DNA from: Tenacibaculum skagerrakense
Lineage (GTDB): Bacteria; Bacteroidota; Bacteroidia; Flavobacteriales; Flavobacteriaceae
Assembly: GCF_004345825.1 (NCBI RefSeq)
Contig: NZ_SLXM01000003.1
Location: forward strand, 163,090-227,089
Direction: 5' to 3'
Length of the DNA stretch: 64,000 nt
The position numbers and the translations under genes were made by a program. Below, one piece after another: positions 8,973-17,010 of this stretch (position 1 is the first letter of the stretch; each line of letters starts with the position of its first letter). The notes under the pieces are model-generated. The model saw only the letters and a program-made list of their open reading frames with translations. It was not told where the DNA came from and did no database searches.

Positions 8973-9006
8973 AAAAACCATTAATAGATTGACTATTAAT
9001 GGTTTG
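8973..9006 (-). terminator. Terminator after tRNA-Leu
   Basis: 13-bp stem AAACCATTAATAG/CTATTAATGGTTT (8976-8988 with 8994-9006), 5-nt loop, then a T-run on the minus strand, 20 nt after the tRNA 3' end. Confidence 0.8.
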
Positions 9007-9025
9007 TTGTTTTTTTGGGATTTCG

Positions 9026-9110
9026 TGCGCATAAGAAGATTCGAACTTCCACATTCATAAAGAATACTGCCCCCTCAAGGCAGCGCGTCTACCAATTCCG
9101 CCATATGCGC
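9026..9110 (-). tRNA. tRNA-Leu (anticodon GAG)
   Basis: 85 nt with acceptor stem GCGCATA/TATGCGC, a Leu-type D arm (GGCGGAATTGGTAGACGC), anticodon stem CTGCC/GGCAG enclosing TTGAGGG (anticodon GAG), a long variable arm and a TTCGAAT T-loop. The discriminator base is A. CCA is not encoded. Confidence 0.95.
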
Positions 9111-9118
9111 TTAAACTA

Positions 9119-9146
9119 AAAAAGTTAAGCGATTGCTTAACTTTTT
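9119..9146 (-). terminator. Hairpin between the two tRNA genes
   Basis: 12-bp stem AAAAAGTTAAGC/GCTTAACTTTTT with a GATT loop directly after the tRNA-Lys 3' end, followed by T residues on the minus strand. It could end a tRNA-Lys transcript or act as a processing element before tRNA-Leu. Confidence 0.65.
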
Positions 9147-9221
9147 GGTGACCGGGCTGGGGCTCGAACCCAGGACCCTCTCCTTAAAAGGGAGATGCTC
9201 TACCAACTGAGCTACCCGGTC
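9146..9221 (-). tRNA. tRNA-Lys (anticodon TTT)
   Basis: Acceptor GACCGGG/CCCGGTC, D arm GCTC...GAGC, anticodon stem TCTCC/GGAGA enclosing CTTTTAA (anticodon TTT), T arm CTGGG-TTCGAGC-CCCAG. CCA is encoded (9146-9148). Confidence 0.96.
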
Positions 9222-9244
9222 TTAAACTTTTTTCAAAGCGAGTG

Positions 9245-9252
9245 CAAATATA
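9245..9252 (-). promoter_or_regulatory. Probable tRNA promoter -7 box
   Basis: TATATTTG on the minus strand, a perfect TAnnTTTG match, 24 nt upstream of the tRNA-Lys 5' end. This is the distance expected for a short leader. Confidence 0.5.
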
Positions 9253-9319
9253 CATGGACTATTTAAATGAAAAAATCTTTTTTAATATTTTTTTACAGAT
9301 ATTTGCTTTATTTCTGAAT

Positions 9320-9850
9320 ATGAGGATAGTTTTATTAGGATATATGGCCAGTGGAAAGTCAACAATTGGTAAAATTTTAGCAAAAGAACTGAAATTACCA
9401 TTTATAGACTTAGATAATTACATTGAAGCAAAATTTGAAAAAACAATAAGTACTATATTTAAAGAGGAAGGTGAGATTTTTTTCAGATTGCAAGAACATG
9501 AAGCAATCAAAGAAATTTTCAAGAACACTGAGTCTTTCATTTTGTCTTTAGGAGGAGGAACTCCTTGCTATGCTAATAATATGGATTTAATAAGCACATT
9601 TGAAAATACTATATCCATATATATTAAAGTATCTATTAATACTATATACAATAGGTTATTAATTGAAAAAGAACAAAGACCGTTAGTAGCCAAAATTGCA
9701 CTAGAGGAACTTCATGAATTTATAGCGAAGCATCTTTTTGAAAGAAGTTATTTCTATGAAAAGGCAACACTTAAAATCTATTCAGATAACTACAAAGCAG
9801 AAGAAGTAGTTGATGAAATTAAAAAATCACTTATTGTAAATAAGCAATAA
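9320..9850 (+). CDS. aroK: Shikimate kinase
   Basis: Phosphorylates shikimate to shikimate-3-phosphate in the chorismate pathway. Taking the ATG at 9320 gives 176 residues, the normal family length; the open frame upstream reaches into the tRNA promoter and is not needed. The P-loop is 'GYMASGKST' (residues 7-15), shikimate-binding 'DLDNYIE' follows, then 'SLGGGTP' (the conserved GGG) and the lid 'RPL'. It overlaps the convergent phosphoribosyltransferase gene by 20 bp at the 3' end. Confidence 0.95.
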   Translation: MRIVLLGYMASGKSTIGKILAKELKLPFIDLDNYIEAKFEKTISTIFKEEGEIFFRLQEHEAIKEIFKNTESFILSLGGGTPCYANNMDLISTFENTISIYIKVSINTIYNRLLIEKEQRPLVAKIALEELHEFIAKHLFERSYFYEKATLKIYSDNYKAEEVVDEIKKSLIVNKQ

Positions 9851-10334
9851 TTTCATCTTCTTTAAATTCAACTACTACATGTTCTTTAATAGATGTAGAA
9901 AGAGAAATGCCTTTAAAATCAGCTTTAACAGGGTATTTTTTGTGATTTCGATTAACTAAAACAGCTGTTTTAAATTTTTTCAAAGGAACGTCTAAAAAAT
10001 GTTTAATAGCATATATCAAAGTAGTTCCAGAATGTAGTACATCATCTACTAATATTACAGACTTATTTTTGTAAATTTCTTTTTCTATATCTGTAGTAAT
10101 AGGAGTTAAAGGTTTTTTCTTGTTGATAGTAACTTTGCATAGTATAACTTTGAGATCTGAAATTTCTTTTAGTACAGAAACAATTTTTTCTGCAAGAAAA
10201 TAACCGTTATCAGCGATACCTGCTATAACAATTTCTGGCTCTTTATAATTTACCTCATAAATTTGATAAGCAATTCTTCTAATCTTTTGAGAGATTTCGG
10301 TATTATTTAATATAATGTTGTTAGTTTCTATCAT
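9831..10334 (-). CDS. PyrR-like phosphoribosyltransferase
   Basis: 167 residues with the type I phosphoribosyltransferase PRPP loop 'VILVDDVLHSGTT' at about residues 92-104, an 'IAGIADNGYFLAEKI' segment early on, and a 'VNRNHKKYPVKADFKG' hood region. These resemble PyrR/uracil-phosphoribosyltransferase-type proteins. Whether it salvages a base, regulates pyrimidine genes, or both cannot be read from sequence. The S4 gene ends 9 bp upstream, so the two likely share a transcript. Confidence 0.8.
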   Translation of the reverse strand: MIETNNIILNNTEISQKIRRIAYQIYEVNYKEPEIVIAGIADNGYFLAEKIVSVLKEISDLKVILCKVTINKKKPLTPITTDIEKEIYKNKSVILVDDVLHSGTTLIYAIKHFLDVPLKKFKTAVLVNRNHKKYPVKADFKGISLSTSIKEHVVVEFKEDEIIAYLQ

Positions 10335-10343
10335 ACGACAAAT

Positions 10344-10724
10344 TTAATCATCTTCTTCATTAGTTTCATAATAATCTTCTATATCTCTTCGGTCTTTTTT
10401 TGTTGGTCGTCCGGTTCCTTTTTTACGATAATAGTCTTTAGCAAATTTTAATAAATCAGTTTTTTCAAACTCTTCTTTAGGAGTTAAATCTTTTCTGTAT
10501 AAATCTACCAACTTCGCACCAACACGATTTTCTGGTATGTCTAGTACTTTTATTTTGTAATTTATTTGGTTTTTACGTATTGTAATTATCTCTCCTCCAA
10601 AGACTTCTCTTGAAGGTTTAAGGTTGTTATCTTCAATCTTTACTTGCCCTTTTTTACAAGCGGTTGTAGCTATATTTCGAGTCTTAAAAAGACGAATGCA
10701 CCATAAATATTTATCTATTCTCAT
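10344..10724 (-). CDS. S4-domain RNA-binding protein (Hsp15 type)
   Basis: 126 residues. The S4 domain occupies the N-terminus ('MRIDKYLWCIRLFKTRNIATTACKKG' region followed by 'VKIE'), as in Hsp15/RlbA proteins that bind rRNA on stalled 50S subunits. The tail is charged (Lys/Arg, then Glu/Asp). It is divergent from the FKBP gene with about 75 bp between starts. Confidence 0.88.
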   Translation of the reverse strand: MRIDKYLWCIRLFKTRNIATTACKKGQVKIEDNNLKPSREVFGGEIITIRKNQINYKIKVLDIPENRVGAKLVDLYRKDLTPKEEFEKTDLLKFAKDYYRKKGTGRPTKKDRRDIEDYYETNEEDD

Positions 10725-10800
10725 ACAAAAAGTTAATTTTTTTGCGTTTGCTTTTTACAAAGGTATAAAAATGGTAAATTGCGCGTCAAAATTACGATTA

Positions 10801-11697
10801 ATGATAAAATTTAAACATCTTTTTTTAGTAGGAATAATTTCACTTATAACCTACGCATGTGGAAGTGATGGAGTAGCAGTAGACAATTTTGATCACACTG
10901 CTCAAGCTGTGAAAGACAATGACACCTTAGTGAAGTTTTTTAAAAACCACTATTATGATGTAACTGAAAGTATTGTAAAACCTTTAGTTGATGGTGAAAC
11001 AGCTCTTTTTGATGATCCAAAACTAAACTCTCAAAGTGTAACCGAGACAATTAATGGTGATGATATCAACTATACATTGTACTCATATGTTACTCAACAA
11101 GGAACTTCTACGAAAGGTTTTCCAACTGTAGTAGATTCTGTTTTAGTTAACTATTCTGGTAAGAGAATTCTTAATGGAGAAAACCTAAGCGAAAATGATT
11201 TTGATAGTAATAATAACCTTTGGTTTGTATTAGGATCAGGTGTAATTAGAGGTTGGTCATACGGGGTTCCAAATGTTAAAGGAGGTGAAAACGTAACGTT
11301 ACCTAATGAACCTCTTACTTTTAGTGGAACAGGAAAAGTTTTATTATTTATTCCTTCAGGTTTGGCTTATAGAAATATAGGTAGTGGTAGTATACAAGCT
11401 AATGAGAACTTAATGTTTACTATTGAACTTTTAGATATTGTTGTAGACACTGATATAGATGGTGATGGTATTCCTGGAATATTAGAGGATTTAGACGGAG
11501 ACGGTATACCTTGGAATGATGATACTGATGAAAATGGTATTGTTAATTTTTTAGATCGTGACGATGATGGTGATGGTGTTTTAACCATTAACGAAGATGC
11601 AAACAAGGATGGTGATCCAAGGAATGATTTTAGTGACCCAGAAAATCCTACATTACCAGATTATTTAAATATTAATATTAGAGTTTCAAACGAATAA
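10801..11697 (+). CDS. FKBP-type peptidyl-prolyl isomerase lipoprotein with a C-terminal Asp-rich Ca-binding-like region
   Basis: 298 residues from the ATG at 10801. The lipobox 'LITYAC' (Cys20) marks a lipoprotein. Residues about 100-215 carry FKBP features: 'VLVNYSGKRILNGE', 'FVLGSGVIRGW', 'GGENVTLP', 'LLFIPSGLAYRN', 'LMFTIELLD'. After that comes a run of 'DxDGDGIP' motifs of the thrombospondin type 3/calcium-binding kind. FKBPs of this sort assist folding of envelope proteins in Bacteroidota (family knowledge, related to the gldI neighbourhood). The upstream extension of the frame crosses into the divergent S4 gene and is rejected. Confidence 0.9.
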   Translation: MIKFKHLFLVGIISLITYACGSDGVAVDNFDHTAQAVKDNDTLVKFFKNHYYDVTESIVKPLVDGETALFDDPKLNSQSVTETINGDDINYTLYSYVTQQGTSTKGFPTVVDSVLVNYSGKRILNGENLSENDFDSNNNLWFVLGSGVIRGWSYGVPNVKGGENVTLPNEPLTFSGTGKVLLFIPSGLAYRNIGSGSIQANENLMFTIELLDIVVDTDIDGDGIPGILEDLDGDGIPWNDDTDENGIVNFLDRDDDGDGVLTINEDANKDGDPRNDFSDPENPTLPDYLNINIRVSNE

Positions 11698-11720
11698 GAT
11701 TTAGTTTAGATAAAATATTA

Positions 11721-11754
11721 AAGCAACAAATTTATAATTTGTTGCTTTTTTTAT
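11721..11754 (+). terminator. Terminator of the FKBP gene
   Basis: 12-bp stem AAGCAACAAATT/AATTTGTTGCTT, 3-nt loop, followed by seven T. Confidence 0.88.
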
Positions 11755-11830
11755 GACTTATTGTGAAGTTAACTAATCAATAATTCAAGAATATTATATA
11801 ATATTAATTATGTTCTTTTAATTATGCCTT

Positions 11831-11876
11831 ATAAAAATAGAGCGTGTGTTTATTCAAACACACGCTCTATTTTTAT
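11831..11876 (-). terminator. Long bidirectional terminator hairpin
   Basis: A 21-bp perfect stem (11831-11851 with 11856-11876) with an ATTC loop and T-runs at both ends, placed just after the stop of the leftward barrel gene. Confidence 0.85.
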
Positions 11877-11890
11877 AAATAAATTGTATT

Positions 11891-12502
11891 TTAAAATCTA
11901 TATGATAAACCAAATATAATTTGATTTACTCTAGTGTCGAATCTTTGTGCTCCAGTTGCGCTAGATATAAAATTAGACTCTACATCAGAGAAAGCTCTTT
12001 CCCAGCGAGCATCTATACCAAACTTACCAAGTTCAATTCCACCTCCTAATTGTAAACCAACTGTAAAACCATCAGCTTTAAGTTCAGTAACAGCATCAAA
12101 ATCTAAATCACCATCAAGTAAATATTGAAAAGAAGGTCCAATATGAACATAAGCAATTTTTAAAAATTTCTTTCCTAATAATACAGGAATATCTAATTTT
12201 TGAAAATCATAACCGACTTTTTGAGTAGTACCGTTTGTTATGTAATTTACTTCACTCTTTAATGAAGTATATACTAACTCTGGTCTAATATACCAACCAA
12301 CCATGGGTAATTTAAAACGTAACCAAATACCGGCATGATAACCAGCTTTTCCTTCAGCATTTCCTTCAATAATGTTATTAGCTGAATCAATAAACGAGTC
12401 AGAATTGTAGTTAATTCCTCCTTTGATACCAAAATGAATTTGTGCATCAGCAAATTGAGAAGAAGCAACAAATAAGCATAATACTAAAATTAGTTTTTTC
12501 AT
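11891..12502 (-). CDS. Outer-membrane beta-barrel protein (PorT-like)
   Basis: 203 residues with a signal peptide ending 'FADAQ'. 'IHFGIKGGINYNS' at the mature N-terminus, alternating strands such as 'GWYIRPELVYTSLKSEV' and 'AYVHIGPSFQYLL', and a terminal 'IIFGLSYRF' aromatic end are typical of small 8-strand barrels of Bacteroidota. It lies 45 bp downstream of the transketolase subunit on the same strand. The function is unknown. Confidence 0.85.
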   Translation of the reverse strand: MKKLILVLCLFVASSQFADAQIHFGIKGGINYNSDSFIDSANNIIEGNAEGKAGYHAGIWLRFKLPMVGWYIRPELVYTSLKSEVNYITNGTTQKVGYDFQKLDIPVLLGKKFLKIAYVHIGPSFQYLLDGDLDFDAVTELKADGFTVGLQLGGGIELGKFGIDARWERAFSDVESNFISSATGAQRFDTRVNQIIFGLSYRF

Positions 12503-12547
12503 AATCTTATAATTTGAGTGTTTGTATTAAACGTTTTTAAAGAATTA

Positions 12548-13501
12548 TTATTTCCTTTTCAAAACTTTCTTTACAGCTTCAACTACAGCTTCGTCGTTTA
12601 TTTTATACTTTTTCATTAATTCAGCCGGAGTAGCAGACTCTCCAAAAGTATCATTTACAGCTACAAATTCTTGTGGAGTAGGAGCGTTTTGAGTTAAACA
12701 ACGTGCTACACTTTCTCCAAGACCACCAAATTTGTTATGCTCTTCAGCTGTAACAATACATTTTGTTTTTGCAACAGAAGCTAAAATAGCTTCTTCATCT
12801 AATGGCTTAATTGTATGAATATTTATTACCTCTGCAGAAATTCCTTCAGCTTCTAACTTTTCAGCAGCAAGTAACGATTCCCATACTAAATGACCTGTTG
12901 CTACAATAGTAACATCTGTACCTTCTGTTAATTTTATAGCCTTACCAATTTCAAATTTTTGATCTTCTGGCATAAATACAGGAACAGAAGGTCTACCAAA
13001 ACGTAAGTAAACAGGACCATTATGTTCTGCAATAGCAATGGTAGCCGCTTTAGTTTGATTATAGTCACATGTATTGATTACAGTCATTCCTGGTAACATT
13101 TTCATCAAACCAATATCTTCTAAAATTTGGTGAGTAGCACCGTCTTCTCCTAAAGTTAAACCAGCGTGAGAAGCACAAATTTTTACATTTTTATGAGAAT
13201 ATGCGATAGATTGACGAATCTGATCATAAACACGTCCTGTAGAAAAGTTTGCAAAAGTTCCAGTAAAAGGAATTTTACCTCCAATAGTTAAACCAGCAGC
13301 AATTCCCATCATGTTCGCTTCAGCAATTCCTACTTGAAAAAAACGTTCTGGGTGATTTTTTTCAAATTCATTCATTTTTAATGAACCTGTTAAATCAGCG
13401 CATAATGCAACAACATTAGGATTCTTTTTTCCTAATTCAGTTAAACCATCTCCAAAACCAGATCGCGTATCTTTTTTTTCTGTGTATGTGTATTTTTTCA
13501 T
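12548..13501 (-). CDS. Transketolase, C-terminal subunit (pyrimidine-binding and C-terminal domains)
   Basis: 317 residues from the ATG at 13501. It corresponds to the second half of transketolase/DXS-type enzymes: '[14 protein letters not shown]' begins the pyrimidine-binding domain, which holds '[15 protein letters not shown]' (the conserved Glu that activates thiamine diphosphate) and '[20 protein letters not shown]'. The C-terminal domain starts near residue 190 ('[14 protein letters not shown]', '[13 protein letters not shown]'). The N-terminal diphosphate-binding half is normally a separate neighbouring gene in split transketolases, but it is not adjacent here. Upstream gene is maf. Confidence 0.9.
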   Translation of the reverse strand: MKKYTYTEKKDTRSGFGDGLTELGKKNPNVVALCADLTGSLKMNEFEKNHPERFFQVGIAEANMMGIAAGLTIGGKIPFTGTFANFSTGRVYDQIRQSIAYSHKNVKICASHAGLTLGEDGATHQILEDIGLMKMLPGMTVINTCDYNQTKAATIAIAEHNGPVYLRFGRPSVPVFMPEDQKFEIGKAIKLTEGTDVTIVATGHLVWESLLAAEKLEAEGISAEVINIHTIKPLDEEAILASVAKTKCIVTAEEHNKFGGLGESVARCLTQNAPTPQEFVAVNDTFGESATPAELMKKYKINDEAVVEAVKKVLKRK

Positions 13502-13551
13502 TGTTGTGTTGTAAATTCTGGTCAAAAATAAACTTTTAATGAACAAGAAGA

Positions 13552-14133
13552 TTATAAATTCATCAATTCTTTATATAATTTATGAACAGGTAATCCCATA
13601 ACATTAAAGTAACTTCCTTCTATTTTATCGATACCAATTTTACCAATCCATTCTTGAATACCATAAGCTCCCGCTTTATCATAAGGCTTATACGTAGTTA
13701 TGTAATAATCAATCTCTTCATCAGTTAAATCCCTAAAATAAACGGTTGTTGTATCGTTGATTATTTTCTGAAAATTAGGATTCTTAATGCTAACAGAAGT
13801 AATTACTTCATGAGTTTTTCCTGACAAATTTCTTAAAATTGAAAAAGCCTCTTCATAATTTTTTGGTTTTCCCAAGGCTTTATTGTTTAGCCAAACAATT
13901 GTATCCGAAGTTATTAATAAATCATTTGCACTAAGCTCGTCATCAAAAGGAATTGATTTTAAATTGGCTAAATAATCGGTTATTTCAACTCCTTTTAAAT
14001 GATTAGGATAAACTTCATCTATGCTTTTTAACCGTATTTCAAAATCTAAACCAAGATCTTTAAAAAACTGTTGACGTCTTGGAGAACCTGATGCAAGAAT
14101 TATGGTATAATTTGCTAATTTTTCTTTTAGCAT
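13552..14133 (-). CDS. maf: Maf family nucleoside triphosphate pyrophosphatase
   Basis: 193 residues. N-terminal '[13 protein letters not shown]' is the Maf substrate-binding signature. '[11 protein letters not shown]' carries the metal-binding Asp, followed by '[11 protein letters not shown]', 'THEVITSV', and '[11 protein letters not shown]'. Maf proteins hydrolyse modified or canonical NTPs such as dTTP/UTP. It starts 1 bp after the smpB stop codon, so the two are co-transcribed. Confidence 0.93.
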   Translation of the reverse strand: MLKEKLANYTIILASGSPRRQQFFKDLGLDFEIRLKSIDEVYPNHLKGVEITDYLANLKSIPFDDELSANDLLITSDTIVWLNNKALGKPKNYEEAFSILRNLSGKTHEVITSVSIKNPNFQKIINDTTTVYFRDLTDEEIDYYITTYKPYDKAGAYGIQEWIGKIGIDKIEGSYFNVMGLPVHKLYKELMNL

Positions 14134-14134
14134 T

Positions 14135-14590
14135 TTAGAAACTTTTTTTGATACGAGCTAAATCTCTTTTTGTATCTCTTTCCTTCATGGTTTGACGCTT
14201 GTCATGTGTCTTCTTTCCTTTAGCCAAGGCAACTTCTAACTTAGCCCAACCATTTTCATTGATAAATAAACGAAGAGGAACTATGGTATTTCCTTTTACT
14301 TCAACTTCACGAGCTAGTTTTTTTAACTCTTGTTTGTTAAGTAATAGTCTTCTTTCGCTTTTAGGATTGTGATTATAATGATTACCAAAAGCATATTCTT
14401 CTATATACATATTGATAACAAAAAGTTCGCCTCTTTCATTAAATTCACAAAAACTCTCGGTAATTCTAGCTTTACTTTGTCTAATAGATTTTATTTCTGT
14501 ACCTGTAAGTTGAATTCCAGCTACATATTTATCTAAAATCTCATATTCAAAGCGCGCTTTTTTATTTTGTATGTTTATATTTTTCTGCAT
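14135..14590 (-). CDS. smpB: SsrA-binding protein (trans-translation)
   Basis: 151 residues, standard SmpB length. 'NKKARFEYEILDKYVAGIQLTGTEIKSIR' region, 'LFINENGWAKLEVALAKGKKTHDKR', and the basic C-terminal tail 'DTKRDLARIKKSF', which enters the ribosomal A site. Works with tmRNA to rescue stalled ribosomes; no tmRNA gene was seen in this window. Confidence 0.96.
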   Translation of the reverse strand: MQKNINIQNKKARFEYEILDKYVAGIQLTGTEIKSIRQSKARITESFCEFNERGELFVINMYIEEYAFGNHYNHNPKSERRLLLNKQELKKLAREVEVKGNTIVPLRLFINENGWAKLEVALAKGKKTHDKRQTMKERDTKRDLARIKKSF

Positions 14591-14634
14591 AAATCAAAGT
14601 CAACAATAGGCTACAAATATAATTTAATTAGTAA

Positions 14635-16170
14635 CTATTTTACAGTTAAGAAAGAAAGGTTATAAGTTAAACCAAAATTACCAAATACACTACTCAGAGC
14701 ACCACCTCTTGCCTTAACATATCCAATTCCACCTCTCAAGTCTAATGTGTTCGTAAGTTTAATATTAAGTCCGCAACTTGGTTTTACAATTAAACCTTCT
14801 CCTGTTGCTATTCCACCACCACCAGCGGCTCCTCCTAATAGTTGTGCAAAAACACTTACTTTATCATTTAAGAAAGAATTGGATTGAAGACCCAATCCAA
14901 CAATCCCTTCTGCATATGCACCTGCATCTCCAAAATTAGCAAAGGATGTTTGTCCAGCACCGTAAATATATTTACTCAAGAAAACATTAATCTGTAATGA
15001 TATTTGATGCATGTCTTGCTCAAAACCACCATTTCTACTTGCATTTACATACCAATCTTGCTTTAAAATGGTTTGGATTCCTTTTAAAATTGATGTATCA
15101 GCTTCAAATTTTTCTGGATTAATTCCATCTTTTTCAACATAATACTTCAAACCAAATCCTAATGTAGAAGATAAGAAATGGCTGTCTGGACTCATTAAAT
15201 AACCTTTGTTGATAGATAAATACATATTGTCAACAATTTTCTGTTCGATAGATAAATCAGGATATATTAAAAAGCCTCCCTTAGTATCAACTCCGCCGCC
15301 ACCTCCAGCACCAATACCAAATTTAGCTTGGATATTAGTTCTGTTTTTATTCATAGATAAGTGGTAACCACCTCCGACGAATATATCCATATATCCAGCA
15401 GGAATACCTCTGTAAGCACCATCAGCTTTAATAAAATAAAACCAATCATCATTTACAAAAGAAGAAAACTCAAAACCAGCTAAACGAATGGTTCTCCCAT
15501 TAATTGAAGTTCCATCTGTAAATTGAGAATCTCCTTTTACAGATAAATTATTAAGATGAACCATAGCACTAACTCGATGACTTTTCTTATTCCAATCACA
15601 ACTTTTTAAGTCATCAACAGAAAGTTCGTTCTCTCTTTTTTTGAAATCAGTGTAATCAAATGAAAGAGGGATTTGTAGTGATGCATAGAATTGATTACTA
15701 TTAATAGTACCTCCATCAAAAAAGTTGATATAACTCCATCCTGTTGAAAGCGAAAAATAATTAAAATCATATCCTAAGATAGCATGAGGAAGAATAAAAG
15801 CTCCTCCGCCATCAGGAGCTGCGGCACCACCACCTCCTCCAAAATGTAATCCTGCATCTATAAAAAGTTTCTTGTAAATTTCTCTTTTTACTCCTAGATT
15901 TAAACCAAGAGTGAAAAAACCACCTCGCTCACCACCAACAGCACCATAAAAACCAAGTCCGGCATAACTCCAGTCGTTTAACATGACATTGTAATGAATA
16001 CCCGTAAAATCCATGTTAGCTTCATTGATATCAGGCATTTTAATTGACAAAAAGTCTAATTGTGCAAATCCAATTTGAGTACTTTTTTTTGGAAGCTCGT
16101 TTTGAGCATAAAAAAAATGAACGCTAAGTGTTAAAGCTAACAATAGCGTTCTAGATATGTAGTTTACCAT
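14635..16170 (-). CDS. Glycine-rich outer-membrane protein of unknown function
   Basis: 511 residues with a signal peptide ending 'FFYAQ'. The body is beta-rich with repeated poly-Gly patches: 'FGGGGGAAAPDGGG', 'GIGAGGGGGVDTKGG', 'LGGAAGGGGIATGEG'. Each patch lies between predicted amphipathic strands, and the last strand ends 'FGLTYNLSFLTVK'. The spacing of the patches (about 140-160 residues) suggests an internally repeated barrel or series of barrel modules. It starts 18 bp after the SPOR gene stop, so it is probably co-transcribed with it. No family recognised beyond an outer-membrane barrel. Confidence 0.7.
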   Translation of the reverse strand: MVNYISRTLLLALTLSVHFFYAQNELPKKSTQIGFAQLDFLSIKMPDINEANMDFTGIHYNVMLNDWSYAGLGFYGAVGGERGGFFTLGLNLGVKREIYKKLFIDAGLHFGGGGGAAAPDGGGAFILPHAILGYDFNYFSLSTGWSYINFFDGGTINSNQFYASLQIPLSFDYTDFKKRENELSVDDLKSCDWNKKSHRVSAMVHLNNLSVKGDSQFTDGTSINGRTIRLAGFEFSSFVNDDWFYFIKADGAYRGIPAGYMDIFVGGGYHLSMNKNRTNIQAKFGIGAGGGGGVDTKGGFLIYPDLSIEQKIVDNMYLSINKGYLMSPDSHFLSSTLGFGLKYYVEKDGINPEKFEADTSILKGIQTILKQDWYVNASRNGGFEQDMHQISLQINVFLSKYIYGAGQTSFANFGDAGAYAEGIVGLGLQSNSFLNDKVSVFAQLLGGAAGGGGIATGEGLIVKPSCGLNIKLTNTLDLRGGIGYVKARGGALSSVFGNFGLTYNLSFLTVK

Positions 16171-16188
16171 TATACTATAAATTAAGTA

Positions 16189-16815
16189 TTAATTAGGTTT
16201 GTGAATTTCTTTTCTTTTACCATTAACATAAGAAGCAACAAAAGCATCATCAAAGCCAATTTTTAATAATTGACGTCTAAAATCTTGAGCTTCTTTAAGT
16301 GTTGAAAATAAACCAATTGAATATCTTAAATATTCTTCGTTAGAAAGCGTCCCAGCTATGGTTTTAGATAATAAAGGATATTTTTTGTTAGTAAATGCTC
16401 CAACCTGAACAGAGTATACTACTTCATTTTTAATGTTATTTTTAATCTTATTGATTCCACTTTCTAAACCAGTACTACCAGTATTATCGTTGTCATCATC
16501 AGAATCATCTAAATCATCATCGGTATTAGCAGTTAAATTACTAATACTGTCTAAGACCCTAGTAGCTTCCGCTTGTTTAATTTCATCTATATTTACAGTT
16601 GAACCAGATTGATTTTGAAAGAAATAGACTGCTGCAGCAATAGATACTCCAGATAAAAAACTTAGTAAAATATTTCTGTTTCTTGCAGTACTCTTTACGT
16701 CACCTAATTCTTCCTCTTTTTCAGATAATTCGGTTTCTAACTCTTCGTTTTTTGAATTGAGATTTTTTAATTGTTCTTGTAAATCTTCGTATTCTTGATC
16801 GTTTAAAAAAGGCAT
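16189..16815 (-). CDS. Coiled-coil, single-TM, SPOR-domain protein
   Basis: 208 residues. N-terminal acidic coiled coil (about 5-42: repeating Leu/Glu heptads), a transmembrane helix (about 47-66), a Ser/Asp-rich linker with a run of Asp (about 95-112) and a C-terminal SPOR domain (about 130-205, starting 'VVYSVQVGAFTNKK' and including 'YSIGLFSTLKEAQDFRRQL'). SPOR domains bind denuded glycan strands of peptidoglycan, often at the division site. The N-terminal coiled coil would be cytoplasmic and the SPOR domain periplasmic (inference). It precedes the Gly-rich outer-membrane gene. Confidence 0.87.
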   Translation of the reverse strand: MPFLNDQEYEDLQEQLKNLNSKNEELETELSEKEEELGDVKSTARNRNILLSFLSGVSIAAAVYFFQNQSGSTVNIDEIKQAEATRVLDSISNLTANTDDDLDDSDDDNDNTGSTGLESGINKIKNNIKNEVVYSVQVGAFTNKKYPLLSKTIAGTLSNEEYLRYSIGLFSTLKEAQDFRRQLLKIGFDDAFVASYVNGKRKEIHKPN

Positions 16816-16888
16816 ATATATAGGCTAGTTTAAAAATTCAGTAAAGCTAAAATACAAATCTTTTCGGAATAGGGACTTAATTGAAATT

Positions 16889-16980
16889 AAAAGGGGACAG
16901 AAGCCTTGATAAATTTCAAGGCTTCCTCGTGTTTCCCCCTTAAAACACTTATAGTAGTTACCCTTTATAAAAATTGTAAC
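16889..16980 (-). ncRNA. Candidate structured RNA upstream of the SPOR gene
   Basis: Read on the minus strand after a perfect -7 box (16986-16993), the RNA would contain a hairpin GTGTTT/AAACAC (16943-16948 with 16929-16934) whose loop holds AAGGGGG, then a 10-bp hairpin GAAGCCTTGA/TCAAGGCTTC (16900-16909 with 16916-16925), then CCCCTT (16891-16896), which can pair with the AAGGGG of the first loop. This gives a pseudoknot or a competing outer stem, followed by TTAATTT. It could be a small RNA or a leader with alternative structures. No family recognised. Confidence 0.45.
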
Positions 16981-16985
16981 CGAGT

Positions 16986-16993
16986 CAAATATA
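16986..16993 (-). promoter_or_regulatory. -7 promoter box upstream of the candidate RNA and SPOR gene
   Basis: TATATTTG on the minus strand, a perfect TAnnTTTG match. Transcription would start near 16979 and run leftward through the structured element towards the SPOR gene. Confidence 0.5.
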
Positions 16994-17010
16994 ATAAATT
17001 ATAACAAAAT

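Noticed and set aside
9242..9319. 26-codon extension of aroK from a GTG
   Set aside because: Shikimate kinases begin a few residues before the P-loop; the extension is not conserved in type and overlaps the tRNA promoter.
10624..10800. N-terminal extension of the FKBP lipoprotein
   Set aside because: It overlaps the divergent S4 gene and would bury the lipoprotein signal; the ATG at 10801 gives a normal lipobox.
12548..13501. Transketolase pseudogene or truncation
   Set aside because: The frame is intact, starts cleanly and covers exactly the C-terminal subunit known from split transketolases.
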